Counted from the first letter of the stretch, positions 8,357-17,589 are shown. The stretch: DNA of 64,000 nucleotides from Roseburia zhanii (GCF_014287635.1 NZ_JACOPH010000007.1:113722-177721); one strand, 5' to 3'. Notes: generated from the letters alone by a model not told the origin. Numbers and translations: made by a program.

Positions 8357-10519
8357 ATGAAGAAAAGAAAGAAGATCACAACGGTTCTGCTGATCATATT
8401 TGGTATCATGACATCAGTACCTGTACAGGCACAGGAGATCGCAGACGTGCAGGAAAGTATAGATGTGGTGGGGAAAGACTGTCTCACGAGTGAGGATGGT
8501 CAGTGGCAGTATGAGATACTTGAAACAGATGAAGGAGAAAAATATATAGATCTCTATGAATACAATGGCAATGAAGAAGTCCTGGCTGTGCCGTCAAAGA
8601 TTAATGGGATTACGGTATGCAGTATGGGAAGCATTGTTTTTTATAATAATGAAACACTCAGGGAGGTTACGCTTCCCAAAACAATAGTTACTGTATCACA
8701 GGGGGTATTCAAAACGGCATATGCATTAGAGAAAATCAGTATAGAAAATCCTACAGAAGCAGGGTTTCATACGATAGATGGGGTGTTTTTTAACGGAAAA
8801 CAGTTAGTTGCCTATCCACCGGCAAAACAGGGAGATCTCTATGTTATTCCAGAAGGAACAACAGACATATTAAATGGGGCTTTCTTTGGATGTGCTGATT
8901 TAAAGAAGATCGTTGTACCATCGTCAGCGGTATATTACAGGACCTGTGCATTTGCAAAATGTAAACAGCCGATAGATATCATCCTTAAGGGTACTTCAAG
9001 CACAGCGCTGAATTTCATAAAAAATGCCTGCTGGGAGATGCCTGTCGGAACACGATATTTGACAAAGACAGAGGAATATAAAGCAAAGCTGCTGGAAAAA
9101 ATGACATCTACAAGTGTATACAAAGACAGCACCGATACCATGGCAGTAGAGGTCATGAATCCTACACCTGCCACAGCACTGACATTTTCCGATGGGACAA
9201 CAGAGGCATGGGTACAGGCAAGCTATACAGATACAGGGTATACGGGTGATCCGGTCAATAACTTTTATTTACAGTCGCTATACCAGCAGGAGCCATATGA
9301 TACCACAGACAATGTCACATGGAGTCTGGTAAGTGCCGATACCTGTCCAGCTATCTTAAACGAGAAAAATCCAGACAAGTATGTATGTCAGGTCACTTCC
9401 GGAGGGACGATCATCACCTATGCGGGAGGAAATGCAGTCTTAAAGGGAACAGATGAAAGCGGTCATGAACTGATACTGCATGTGGCGGTATACAGTCCGA
9501 TGGAAACATTTGAAGTAAAGGGAAGAAGTGGACCTTCTGTAAAGGCTGGAGAAGAAGCAGTTGTATATGCAGATATTACACCAGAATACAGTTATGCCAA
9601 CAATGTCAAAGTCACATGGACATCATCCAACCCGGAAGTTGCTACAGTAGAAGCTTATGGGACAGTGACTGCAAAGATAAACGGGTTAGAAGCAGGATAT
9701 ACGACTTTGACAGCAACGGTCAATGATAATGGAAAGCTGATATCAAAAACATTAGAGGTTTCAGTATTTGACTATATCACGAACTGTACAGTTGATCCAA
9801 TCCCGGCACAGACATATCTTGGAGAACAGTTAAAGCCTGTGCCGGTGGTATGTTATCATGAACGTATTTTGACAGAAGGTATAGATTATGAAGTTGTATA
9901 TTATGGAGATAATTGTGCTATTGGTAAACAAGAGGGATATATGTGTATCAATGGTTTAAATACAACATTTGCAAGGACAGTGAAAACATTGAATGCATAC
10001 TTTGATATCATTGATGGCAGGAGCAATCCTTCCGGAGTCAATCCGACACCTGGAACAGGCGAGAACCAAAATCCATCAAATAATACTGGAAGCAGTCATA
10101 CACCATCTACAGGTGATCCTAATACAGCATCCAATGATCCGGAGCAGGGAAATGGAACAGATACAGCAATAAAGACGTTTCAGGCAAAGAACATAAAATA
10201 TACCGTTACATCAGCCAAAGAAGTAAAAGTAACAGGACCGACGAAAAAGAGCATCCGTTCTGTTACGATTCCTGCAACTGTAAAGTATAAAGGAACGACT
10301 TACAAGGTAACATCAATCGGCAGCAAGGCATTCTATAACTGCAAAAAGCTAAAAACAGTAACGATCAAAAGCAGGAAACTGAAATCAGTCGGTAAAAATG
10401 CATTTAAGGGGATCTACAAAAAAGCAAAGGTTACAGTGCCAAAGAGTAAGTATAAGGCATACAGAAAGCTGTTCAAAAAGGCAGGTTTCAGTTCTAAGAC
10501 GGTGTGGAAGAAAAAATAA
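8357..10519 (+). CDS. Secreted BspA-like leucine-rich / Ig-like (Big2) surface protein
   Basis: A 720-residue protein. ATG 8357 (or 8351) follows ACGGAGGGGG. A signal peptide ends near VQAQE. Residues about 55-190 contain BspA-type leucine-rich repeat units (SMGSIVFYNNETLREVTLP, then a GAFFGC unit). A middle domain is followed by a bacterial Ig-like Big2 domain (VTWTSSNPEVATV, VTAKINGLEAGYTTLTATV). After a Pro/Asn/Ser/Thr linker comes a C-terminal BspA repeat block (SIGSKAFYNCKKLKTVTI) and a very basic tail. It has its own promoter and is not part of the Tad operon. Typical roles in gut Firmicutes are adhesion or glycan binding; the basic C-terminus may bind the cell wall. Confidence 0.8.
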   Translation: MKKRKKITTVLLIIFGIMTSVPVQAQEIADVQESIDVVGKDCLTSEDGQWQYEILETDEGEKYIDLYEYNGNEEVLAVPSKINGITVCSMGSIVFYNNETLREVTLPKTIVTVSQGVFKTAYALEKISIENPTEAGFHTIDGVFFNGKQLVAYPPAKQGDLYVIPEGTTDILNGAFFGCADLKKIVVPSSAVYYRTCAFAKCKQPIDIILKGTSSTALNFIKNACWEMPVGTRYLTKTEEYKAKLLEKMTSTSVYKDSTDTMAVEVMNPTPATALTFSDGTTEAWVQASYTDTGYTGDPVNNFYLQSLYQQEPYDTTDNVTWSLVSADTCPAILNEKNPDKYVCQVTSGGTIITYAGGNAVLKGTDESGHELILHVAVYSPMETFEVKGRSGPSVKAGEEAVVYADITPEYSYANNVKVTWTSSNPEVATVEAYGTVTAKINGLEAGYTTLTATVNDNGKLISKTLEVSVFDYITNCTVDPIPAQTYLGEQLKPVPVVCYHERILTEGIDYEVVYYGDNCAIGKQEGYMCINGLNTTFARTVKTLNAYFDIIDGRSNPSGVNPTPGTGENQNPSNNTGSSHTPSTGDPNTASNDPEQGNGTDTAIKTFQAKNIKYTVTSAKEVKVTGPTKKSIRSVTIPATVKYKGTTYKVTSIGSKAFYNCKKLKTVTIKSRKLKSVGKNAFKGIYKKAKVTVPKSKYKAYRKLFKKAGFSSKTVWKKK

Positions 10520-10538
10520 ATGTTAAAGATTGAAGATA

Positions 10539-10586
10539 GGACGTCAGAAAGGATTCACTGTGATTTTCGGATACTGTCATGTGTAG
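10539..10586 (+). pseudogene. Relic of the 3' end of a second subtilase-type surface gene
   Basis: Frame 10539-10586 reads GRQKGFTVIFGYCHV followed by a stop, matching the last residues of the subtilase (GSQEGFLTTFGHCRVQ). The similarity continues past the stop through AAACAGGA, a run ending AAAATGAT and an equivalent hairpin. Only the tail is left, so this is a decayed duplicate or the scar of a deletion. Confidence 0.65.
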
Positions 10587-10660
10587 GAAAAACAGGAGAA
10601 TATTCGTATCACAATGAAAAATGATATATATGAGTAAAGCTGCCAGAATGCCAGCTTTAC
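10545..10660 (+). repeat. Imperfect direct repeat of 8203-8293 (gene tail plus terminator cassette)
   Basis: This stretch matches the end of the subtilase gene and its downstream region in the same order: coding tail (GGATTC, TTTCGGA, ACTG), AAACAGGA, GTATCA, AAAAATGATA and a GTAAAGC hairpin. Divergence is considerable, so the duplication is not recent. Confidence 0.65.
10634..10660 (+). terminator. Hairpin equivalent to the terminator at 8267
   Basis: GTAAAGCTG / CAGCTTTAC, a perfect 9-base-pair stem with a 9-base loop followed by TTGTATG. It closes the duplicated cassette. The remaining intergenic sequence to 10785 holds a second hairpin (ATCGCTG / CAGCGAT, about 10720-10757) next to the IS relic. 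Confidence 0.55.
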
Positions 10661-10785
10661 TTGTATGATATTACTGGAGAGGTACAATCCTGTCTTTGAC
10701 AGTTGTTAGAAGAAAAGAAGATCGCTGCATCCCTTGATTTTACTGGGGTTCAGCGATTTTTGCCGTTGTTTTGAAGTATAGTAAT

Positions 10786-11760
10786 TTATTCCTTCCCTTT
10801 ACTTTTTTTCTGTATGGTTTTCATTTTGCTCTTTGTTATAAATTGATAGTCTGTCCTAAAACCACAGCTTTCATGAAGGGCATCTGTAATCTTTTCACGT
10901 TTATACAGCGGGATGAATCCCTGTTCCTGTATTTCTGCAAAATTCATTGCCTTTAGAGTGTCCAATAATTCTTCACAGGTATATTGCAAATTTAACTTTT
11001 TCTCAAGATAACGGTAAATTGTTAATGAAAGAAAACAGATCAGAAAATGAGCTTTTATCCTGTTCTCATCCTGTAAATAAACTGGTCTTGCAGAAAAATC
11101 AGTTTTCATAATACGAAAACATTCTTCGATCTGCCATCTGCCTTCGCTTACTTTTAAAATATCATTAACATCATCATCCAAAAGATCTGTACAGACTGCA
11201 TAAAGATCATCATACTGTGCTTCTTCCTCAATCTTAGCCTCATCAGGGTATTGTTCTATATCTGCAGCTTCCCCATCCTTGGTGACAGCTTTCTTTGTGC
11301 CCGCTCTACCTGTTTGTCACGGACTGCCTTCTGATAAAGGGCATATTTAGGAGAATAAGTAATGATTAAACGCTGGTACAGTTTTTTTGTGGTGTACGGT
11401 TCGTCCTTATAATAAAGTCCTTTGTCATCTTCTGGTAATTTCGTGATATCGACCGGAAGATCATCGGAAACACGTTTGAAGCCATGTGGATCCAGAGCCC
11501 ATTCTTTTTCCTCTTTTTTCAGTTTTTTGATTGATTGGGTTACGATATAAGCACGTTCACCCAGATGGTTGTATTCGCGGATGGATTCTGATCCCAACCC
11601 GGCATCACTGCAATAAATAAATTTCTGACATCCGAAATCACTAAGGACTTTTTTTCCAGCGGTTTTAGCGATGTCTGTTCATTTGCATTTCCCGGGAAAA
11701 GGGAAAAGGCAAGCGGAATCCCATCCCCATCCATGAACAGTCCCATCTGAATGATTGGGA
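10786..11760 (-). pseudogene. IS1634/IS4-type transposase relic, N-terminus missing and frameshifted
   Basis: The minus strand encodes three consecutive transposase pieces in different frames. 11540-11746 has MGLFMDGDGIPLAFSLFPGN, a hallmark of this family. 11256-11597 carries the middle part. From about 11290 down to 10786 comes the C-terminal part with GRWQIEECFRIMKTDF, the segment with the catalytic Glu. Near 11280 the frame changes (the product would otherwise read KKAVTKDGEAADIEQY in the next frame), and another shift lies near 11560. The N-terminal third is absent. No intact terminal inverted repeats could be assigned. The element is dead and probably marks the edge of an unstable region. 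Confidence 0.8.
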
Positions 11761-11800
11761 TTTGGTCAATTTAGGAGATCCTAAACAGAGAAGAGAAAGG

Positions 11801-11827
11801 TCTTACTGCGAGAGGTAAGATTTTTTT
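11801..11827 (+). terminator. Rho-independent terminator
   Basis: TCTTAC - 8-base loop - GTAAGA followed by seven T. It insulates the MerR gene from transcription out of the IS relic. Confidence 0.6.
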
Positions 11828-11898
11828 AATGCAATCATTCGCAAAATTTACATGGCCTTTTATGAAGCAAACTGTAAATGTTTCCGAAAAGAGTATTG

Positions 11899-11918
11899 CT
11901 ATCACGTATGCGTGATAG
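11899..11918. promoter_or_regulatory. Perfect palindrome upstream of the MerR gene
   Basis: CTATCACG - TATG - CGTGATAG, an 8-base perfect dyad 36 bases before the MerR start. MerR proteins bind dyads in their promoters, so this may be the operator. No clear -35/-10 pair could be assigned around it. Confidence 0.4.
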
Positions 11919-11953
11919 ATTATGCTCTTGATACGGGGAAAGGGAAGGCCGTA

Positions 11954-12367
11954 GTGAAGAGGACAAGCGAGATAAGTAAAATTGCTGGAGTAAGTAAGCG
12001 TACATTACAATTTTATGATGATGAAGGGATGATTAAAGTGGAAAGATCTGAGAACAACTATCGTTTATATGACGAAAAAACTTTAGAAAAATTATGGGAG
12101 ATTATGGTCTATAAGGAAATGGGATTGAAACTTGGAGACATCAAACAATTGCTAGTGATGTCAGAAAATGAGAAGAAAGGATTCTATAAAGCGTATATTG
12201 AACAAATTGAAGAAAAAATCAAAGAGTTAGAGAGACAGGAAAGATTTATTTCTCTAATCATAGCGAAAGGATTACCTCAGATACCGGATGAAAACTCTGA
12301 TGTTACATATAAAAGCAGGATTGCCGAAATTAGGAGAGGGTGTGTTGATGAAGAATACAGATTATAG
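11954..12367 (+). CDS. MerR-family transcriptional regulator
   Basis: A 137-residue protein starting at GTG 11954, chosen because GGGAAAGGGAAGG lies just upstream and because the MerR domain starts here; the frame is open further upstream without other support. The N-terminal winged helix-turn-helix shows the family signature (SEISKIAGVSKRTLQFYDDE, then NNYRLYDEKTLEKLWEI and KEMGLKLGDIKQLL). It is followed by a coiled-coil dimerisation helix (IEQIEEKIKELERQERF). No metal-binding cysteines are visible, so the signal is unknown. The following gene overlaps its end by 20 bases, so the two form an operon. Confidence 0.85.
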   Translation: MKRTSEISKIAGVSKRTLQFYDDEGMIKVERSENNYRLYDEKTLEKLWEIMVYKEMGLKLGDIKQLLVMSENEKKGFYKAYIEQIEEKIKELERQERFISLIIAKGLPQIPDENSDVTYKSRIAEIRRGCVDEEYRL

Positions 12368-12935
12368 AGGTACAGTCAGGATACTTGTAGATGTTATAAC
12401 AACAGTGATAAATTTAAGTATTATGGCTCAGATATCAAAGAATTGCTATCGGTGTAATAGAAACTATTCAAGACAAGGTGAGGTTTCAAATGAGAATGCA
12501 AATTGTATTTTAAAGAAACAACAATTTACAAAAAAGAAGGAAATAAATGATAAAAAATATTATGCGGAGGATATTAAGAAATTACGATATTTATTAGATG
12601 AAGCGTACCAGCAGATGCAGCAGGGTCAATATCATTATGCAATTTACGATGCAAATAGTGTTATGAGGGAAACTATGAAAATATTGCTTCGCTATAAAAA
12701 TAGAGGATATGCTATGGACGATTTATTGATGAACATAAAAATATGTGAACGCAAGAAGTTACTTGGTGCAGATAAAGATTTTATAAATAGGATGTATGAA
12801 GTTTATCATATATGCGAGTGTGATAGACAGAGATTTGACAAAGGGAAGTATATAAATCATCGGAAGGTACATTTTGTGATTATGCAGCTCAAAGATTTGC
12901 TGAATTTTGTGGAAAGAGAAATAATTTATTCCTGA
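12348..12935 (+). CDS. Helical protein, possibly HEPN/DUF4145-like, coupled to MerR
   Basis: A 195-residue protein starting at ATG 12348 behind TTAGGAGAGGG. The first 50 residues include a hydrophobic stretch and three Cys. The remainder (from about residue 65) is all-helical, with the pattern EAYQQMQQGQYHYAIYDANS and MRETMKILLRYKN, then ICERKKLLGADKDFINRMYE. This resembles HEPN/DUF4145 domains, which bind nucleotides or act in toxin and defence contexts. The catalytic R-x4-6-H motif of active HEPN RNases was not found. Overlap with the MerR gene suggests regulation by it. Confidence 0.45.
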   Translation: MKNTDYRGTVRILVDVITTVINLSIMAQISKNCYRCNRNYSRQGEVSNENANCILKKQQFTKKKEINDKKYYAEDIKKLRYLLDEAYQQMQQGQYHYAIYDANSVMRETMKILLRYKNRGYAMDDLLMNIKICERKKLLGADKDFINRMYEVYHICECDRQRFDKGKYINHRKVHFVIMQLKDLLNFVEREIIYS

Positions 12936-12947
12936 ATTGTGACAAAG

Positions 12948-12982
12948 GGCATAACTAAGAAACGTATGGTCTTGGTTATGCC
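12948..12982. terminator. Bidirectional terminator between convergent genes
   Basis: GGCATAACTAAGA / TCTTGGTTATGCC, a 13-base arm pair with one mismatch and a 9-base loop, in the 53-base gap between two convergent genes. Confidence 0.65.
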
Positions 12983-12988
12983 ATAATG

Positions 12989-13255
12989 CTACATAATTGC
13001 GTTGAAATCAAATATTGTATTCATGTCACATTCCAGAATATGACAGCAGGCAAATAAGAAAGATACGGTAGGATTTTGCGTGCCTTTTTCGATACGGTTA
13101 TATGAGTAAATAGAAATGTCTATTCCGTTGATCTGGAGTCTTGCGACCATGTCCGTTTGCTTTATATTCATGGATTTACGCATCCTTGCAATGTGGTTGC
13201 CTATATTTATATCATTTACTTGGATAATACGGTCAACGCTCTCGTGGTTCTTCAT
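12989..13255 (-). CDS. XRE-family helix-turn-helix regulator
   Basis: An 88-residue single-domain protein with the Cro/CI-type helix-turn-helix: IGNHIARMRKSMNIKQTDMV, then ISIYSYNRIEKGTQNPTVSF. It is encoded against its neighbours, with ATG at 13255 and a GGAGGTGC ribosome site just upstream. It probably controls its own promoter in the 146-base gap to 13402. Small regulators like this are usual in mobile or defence islands. Confidence 0.8.
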   Translation of the reverse strand: MKNHESVDRIIQVNDINIGNHIARMRKSMNIKQTDMVARLQINGIDISIYSYNRIEKGTQNPTVSFLFACCHILECDMNTIFDFNAIM

Positions 13256-13401
13256 TATATTGCACCTCCACGCAATATTTTATGGTGATTTGTAAGAAAA
13301 TAATTGCACGAGAACGCAATGAATGATATTATAGAAGTAGCTGCAGGAAAATAAATTCGGATTTTAAACAGACAGAAAAGGAACAAAGACAGCAAGGAGA
13401 T

Positions 13402-13657
13402 ATGGAATCATTTATGCAATATCAGACTGCAAGGGCTATGAGAGATGCAGCAAAGCAGGAAGGAGGGGTAGCTGGGTTAGGTGCCGGATTAGCGTTTGGC
13501 AACACGATAGCTCAAAATGTACAAGATGTATCAACTCCAAATAATCAGGCGAAAGGCAAAATAGAACAGTTAAGGGAATTAAAAAGGTTTATTGGATGAG
13601 GGAATACTGACGCAAGAAGAGTTTGATGCAGAAAAGAAACGTATTATTGGAAACTAA
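13402..13657 (+). pseudogene. Fragment of an SPFH/SHOCT-type protein with a frameshift
   Basis: 65 codons from ATG 13402 encode a Gly/Ala-rich stretch (GVAGLGAGLAFGNTIAQNV) and then KIEQLRELKRFIG. A one-base shift at about 13597 would continue as DEGILTQEEFDAEKKRIIGN to a stop at 13655-13657. Together these make a typical SHOCT motif, the C-terminal tail of SPFH/virion-core-like proteins. The large N-terminal SPFH domain is absent. An extra G in ATTGGATGAG explains the shift. Either a sequencing error or a real mutation is possible, but the missing N-terminus makes it a relic anyway. Confidence 0.7.
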
Positions 13658-13692
13658 AATAAAAATCTAAGGAATTTAGGAAGGATGGAAAG

Positions 13693-14823
13693 ATGTCAAA
13701 GAAACCGAAAATGGTATTATGCAGAAACTGCAATACTCCAATAACAAAAAATGCAAAGATTTGCCCGTCATGTGGAGCTAAGAACAAAAAGCCATTTTTT
13801 AAGAGGTGGTGGTTTGTGTTGCTTGTTGTGATACTTGTGTTAGGTGGGATTGGTTCTATTAACAGAAACAAGAAAGAAAAATTTGATTGGAATGAAGTGG
13901 AACTTTGTGATCGGCTTCCCAAACCGAAGTCAAATGTTGGCAGGATTTGGAGTAATGAGCCAGATCGTTTGAGTATTGAAGTGGAAAAAACTTCAAAAAG
14001 CGAATATAAAAATTATGTAAAAGAATCTCAGGCAATGGGATATACTATTGAAAGCGAAGAATCTGGAGACAGTTACAAAGCTTTTGATGAGGAAGGATAT
14101 GGATTATCAGTAAGTTATTTTAATGAATCTATGGATATTGAGCTTGAAGCTCCAACTGAAATGGGAACACTAAATTGGCCTAAGAGTGAAATTGCAGGTT
14201 TACTTCCGTTGCCGAAGTCTACGGTTGGCAAGGTTTCTACAGATACAGAAAATGGATGCTATATCTATGTTGGAGAAACTTCCATAGATGATTTTAATGC
14301 GTATGCTGATGAATGTGCAAATAATGGCTTTTCTGTTGATTATGAAAGAGGTGACAAGTTCTATAATGCTAAAGATGAGGCTGGAAATAAACTTTCGTTA
14401 TCTTATCAGGGAAATAATGTAATGGTTATTCAAATCAGAAAACCAGATGAAACTGAAGCGGATGCACCTGCAACAGAGCAGGAAAGTGAACCTTCTTCAG
14501 CAACTGAGCAACAGACGGAATCTGCGGAAAAATCAAGTGACAGTGCAGAATTGATAGATGGTATGCGTCCAGAGTTTAAGAAGGCGATGGACAGCTACGA
14601 AGAATTTATGAATGAGTATTGCGAGTTCATGGAAAAATATGCAGAATCCGATGGATCGGATGTAGGACTATTGGCTGATTATGCAAGTTATATGAGTAAA
14701 TATGCTGATGTGGTAGAAGATTTTGAAGCGTGGGATGATGGTGAAATGAATACAGCGGAAACAGCATATTATTTGGATGTTCAGACACGAGTTAGCAAGA
14801 AACTTCTTGAAGTGGCAGAATGA
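13693..14823 (+). CDS. Zinc-ribbon single-pass membrane protein with lipid-exposed C-terminal domain (DUF6591-like)
   Basis: A 376-residue protein. It begins with a four-cysteine zinc ribbon (CRNCN ... CPSCG, residues 10-28). A membrane helix follows (about residues 38-55). Two copies of one domain come next: LCDRLPKPKSNVGRI...SIEVEKTSKSEYKNYV and LLPLPKSTVGKV...YIYVGETSIDDFNAY. An acidic Glu/Ser/Thr linker leads to a helical C-terminal domain (DGMRPEFKKAMDSYEEFMNE). I recall this C-terminal domain as DUF6591, but the number is from memory. The role is unknown; the cytoplasmic zinc ribbon with an extracellular domain suggests sensing or stress response. Confidence 0.65.
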   Translation: MSKKPKMVLCRNCNTPITKNAKICPSCGAKNKKPFFKRWWFVLLVVILVLGGIGSINRNKKEKFDWNEVELCDRLPKPKSNVGRIWSNEPDRLSIEVEKTSKSEYKNYVKESQAMGYTIESEESGDSYKAFDEEGYGLSVSYFNESMDIELEAPTEMGTLNWPKSEIAGLLPLPKSTVGKVSTDTENGCYIYVGETSIDDFNAYADECANNGFSVDYERGDKFYNAKDEAGNKLSLSYQGNNVMVIQIRKPDETEADAPATEQESEPSSATEQQTESAEKSSDSAELIDGMRPEFKKAMDSYEEFMNEYCEFMEKYAESDGSDVGLLADYASYMSKYADVVEDFEAWDDGEMNTAETAYYLDVQTRVSKKLLEVAE

Positions 14824-14864
14824 TCAATGGTTACGAATAACCATATATGATAGAATATTTTTTG

Positions 14865-14897
14865 CAAAAGCATCGGCGTACCGGTGCTTTTGTTCGT
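14865..14897 (+). terminator. Rho-independent terminator after the zinc-ribbon gene
   Basis: CAAAAGCATCGG / CCGGTGCTTTTG with loop CGTA (14865-14892), followed by a short T-containing tail. Confidence 0.7.
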
Positions 14898-14964
14898 ATT
14901 TGGATAAACGGACACTTGATTTTATAAAAATTAGTAGAAATATATAAAAAGTGGTTGTTTCTTC

Positions 14965-15001
14965 CTTTGCGATAAAGTTTTTCTTTTACCTTATCGCAAA
15001 G
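14965..15001. other. Long perfect hairpin upstream of the Wadjet relic
   Basis: CTTTGCGATAA / TTATCGCAAAG, an 11-base perfect stem with a 15-base loop. The 361-base gap from 14824 to 15184 otherwise contains the terminator above and two related A+T-rich segments: GGTTACGAATAACCATATATGATAGA near 14829 and a TTACAAATAATACATGATAGA-like copy at about 15152. The second may hold the jet promoter. Confidence 0.5.
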
Positions 15002-15184
15002 AAATTAGCTTTTTAGTATTATTAGTGCGAATTATTTTTACCTTTCAAAGCTGGAATGACAGTGGCAGAATTTGACGTATTCATGAAAAAGGGGTACAAT
15101 CCCAAAATATGCAGTCGACATAGGATAGATAGCATAATGAAGTGTCATATAGTTACAAATAATACATGATAGAACGGATGAAAG

Positions 15185-16675
15185 ATGATGCAGATAACAG
15201 AGAAACTGATTAAGCCTTTAACAGAGACTAAATATTTAAATGCGGATAATGTAGACCGGTATCGTTGCATTATGCGCATTTTTTTTGATAATTATGAGAA
15301 ATTGCATTATTGGATGTATCAGGAGGATGTTTATCAGGAGATGATACAGAATTCCTATTTTGCAGATTACCGAATCGAACAGTGTCAGCAGGATCTCGCT
15401 ATGCTGACATAATGGAAAAATCTGAATACTATACAGGATACAAGAAAGGTATCATCTATTGAAGAATTCAAAAATAAAAAGTTCCGTTATCAGATGTCCG
15501 AGTATAGCGTGGAGATTGAAAGATTAGTCTTACGTCTTGAAAACCTTCAGATAGAAGGTGCATCTTTAGAACCGACTTTGCTGGAACGTATACGGCAGAA
15601 TATCAGTTTATTCGGTGATATGGCAAATCAGGATGCAGAACGTGTATATCTCTGGTGGAATGATCTGAATAACGATTTTGTAAGGTTAAATCAAAATTAT
15701 CAGGATTACATCAGGGATTTAAACAGTGTGAAGGCTGAAGAAATGATGCGGACGAAAGAATTCCTGATCTTTAAGGATCGTCTGGTGGAATATTTAAGAA
15801 GTTTTATCAAAGGTCTGCAAAAGAATGTAGGTGTAATTGAAGAATATCTTCGTTTACTTACCTCAAATACATTATCAGAAGTTTTCGACAAAATTATCAC
15901 ATATGAATTTTCAATTCCCAGAATGGATGTAGAAATTACCAGGGAACAGATTGAAGAAAAAACAAAAGGACGTTATGAAAGTATTTATCACTGGTTTGTT
16001 CCTGAAAATGGACAGGAGAATGAAGCTGGGAAATTATTTGATGTGACAAATGATATTATTCACCGTATTACCAGATATGCCGCACAATTAAGCGAAAAAA
16101 ATGCGTTAGGGGCAAACCGGAGAGAAGAATACCGCAAGGTTGCAGAAATATTCTTGAAATGTGAAGATATCAAAGAAGCACACCGGATGTCTTCCATGGT
16201 ATTTGGAATAGAATCTCCTTATCATTTACAGGGAAATCTGGTGCGTAAAACCGATAGCATGAATTATGGTGTTTATGAAGAAGATCCATTAGAGATAAAA
16301 TTAAAACCAAGAATCCGCTATTATAAAGAAAAAACGACACGTAGTACCATTAAAGACCGCAGTAATGAAAAAATACAGACCAGGCAGCAGATGATGCAGG
16401 CACATCAGGAAGAGATGCAGAAGATGAAACAGCTTGAAGAAAATGGACGGATAGATTTTTCAAAACTTCCGGTGATTGAGCCAAGAGTAAGGGAAATTCT
16501 TTTAAAATGGCTGTCTGATGCCTTTGAAGATGCAGATTATACTGCAAGAACAGATGATGGGCGGCAATATACGTTAGATCGGAGTATGGCAGATCAGACA
16601 TGTACCGTAACCTGTGAAGATGGTAAATTTACTATGCCGAAGCTGGTAATTGTATTTATGGAGGAAGAAGCGTGA
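15185..16675 (+). pseudogene. jetA: Wadjet type II JetA (TIGR02677/DUF2397), interrupted by an in-frame stop
   Basis: The frame from ATG 15185 runs to TAA at 15410-15412. It then continues in the same frame as WKNLNTIQDTRKVSSIEEF and FRYQMSEYSVEIERLVLRLENL to the stop at 16675. The second part matches the DUF2397/TIGR02677 protein (JetA, the MukF/kleisin-like subunit of Wadjet). One sense codon has become a stop; without it the gene would encode about 496 residues, the normal family size. A restart at ATG 15494 could still give a 393-residue truncated protein lacking the N-terminal winged-helix region. The stop overlaps the start of the next gene, the usual jet arrangement. Confidence 0.8.
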
Positions 16676-17589
16676 ATGGATTAGAGATTTTGCTAAGCCG
16701 TCGGTGGATCTTAAAATCCGAAGATAAGGACTTATATTATAAGCTTCGGGATGAACTGGGTGAGATCCGCAAATTCGCATCCGATAAATTGGGATGTGTG
16801 ATCACGGAAAATTCATTATTGATCAAGATGGAAAAAATACCTGCCGTAGCAGAACCATTTATGGGAATCAGAGAATTTAGTGCAAACGAAGAATATGCTT
16901 TTTTATGTATGCTGCTGATGTTTCTTGAAGATAAGGATGCACAGGAGCAGTTTATTTTGTCACAGCTGACAGAATATATTGCAGCAAATATGCCAAATGG
17001 CGTAGACTGGACAATGTATATCAACCGCAGAAGGCTGATACGTGTACTTCGTTATGCAGTAGATCAGGGAATGGTTGCAGTCACAGATGGAAGTGACGAT
17101 GCGTTTATGGATGATGCTTATGGGGAAGTGCTTTATGAGAATACAGGTGCATCCAGATATTTTATGCGAAGTTTTACAAAAGATATCATGGAGTATACAA
17201 GACCGGAGGATTTTCATGAAAGTGACTGGTTTGACATAAATGAAGACCGTGGGATCGCCAGACGCCACCGGGTATATAAACGACTGGTATTTGCACCAGG
17301 GATGTTTTATGATACCGGAACAGAAGAAGATTTTTCCTATTTGAAATATTATGGGCATCGACTGGCTGAAGATCTTGAAAAAAATTTCGACTGTAGTGTG
17401 CAGATACATAGAGGCAGTGCTTGCGACACTTTAGATGCCCTGGCGATCTATCAGTTGATCCGTCCGCAGAATGCAAAATTTGTAACAGTAATGTCTTATA
17501 TATGGAATGGAAAGAAAAAACAGATGCTGGATAATGAGGCAGAGGTTGAAAGTCATGGAAGAAAACTTAACTGGGAAAATGGAAGCTGA
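16672..17589 (+). pseudogene. jetB: JetB-JetC deletion fusion (TIGR02678/DUF2398 N-terminus joined to JetC C-terminus)
   Basis: GTG 16672 overlaps the jetA stop. Residues 1 to about 249 (LEILLSRRWILKSEDKDLYY ... YYGHRLAEDLEKNF, then VQIHRGSA) match DUF2398/JetB, the MukE-like subunit. From about 17424 the sequence switches to CDTLDALAIYQLIRPQNAKF and VTVMSYIWNGKKKQML, which looks like the very end of the SMC-like JetC ATPase (TIGR02680). The end of jetB and nearly all of jetC, about 4 kb by analogy with family lengths, are missing, yet the join kept the frame. No Walker A, signature or Walker B motif remains, so the complex cannot work. Confidence 0.8.

Noticed and set aside
12348..12935. HEPN-MNT type toxin-antitoxin or RNase defence gene
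   Set aside because: No nucleotidyltransferase partner and no R-x4-6-H motif; only a weak helical similarity remains.
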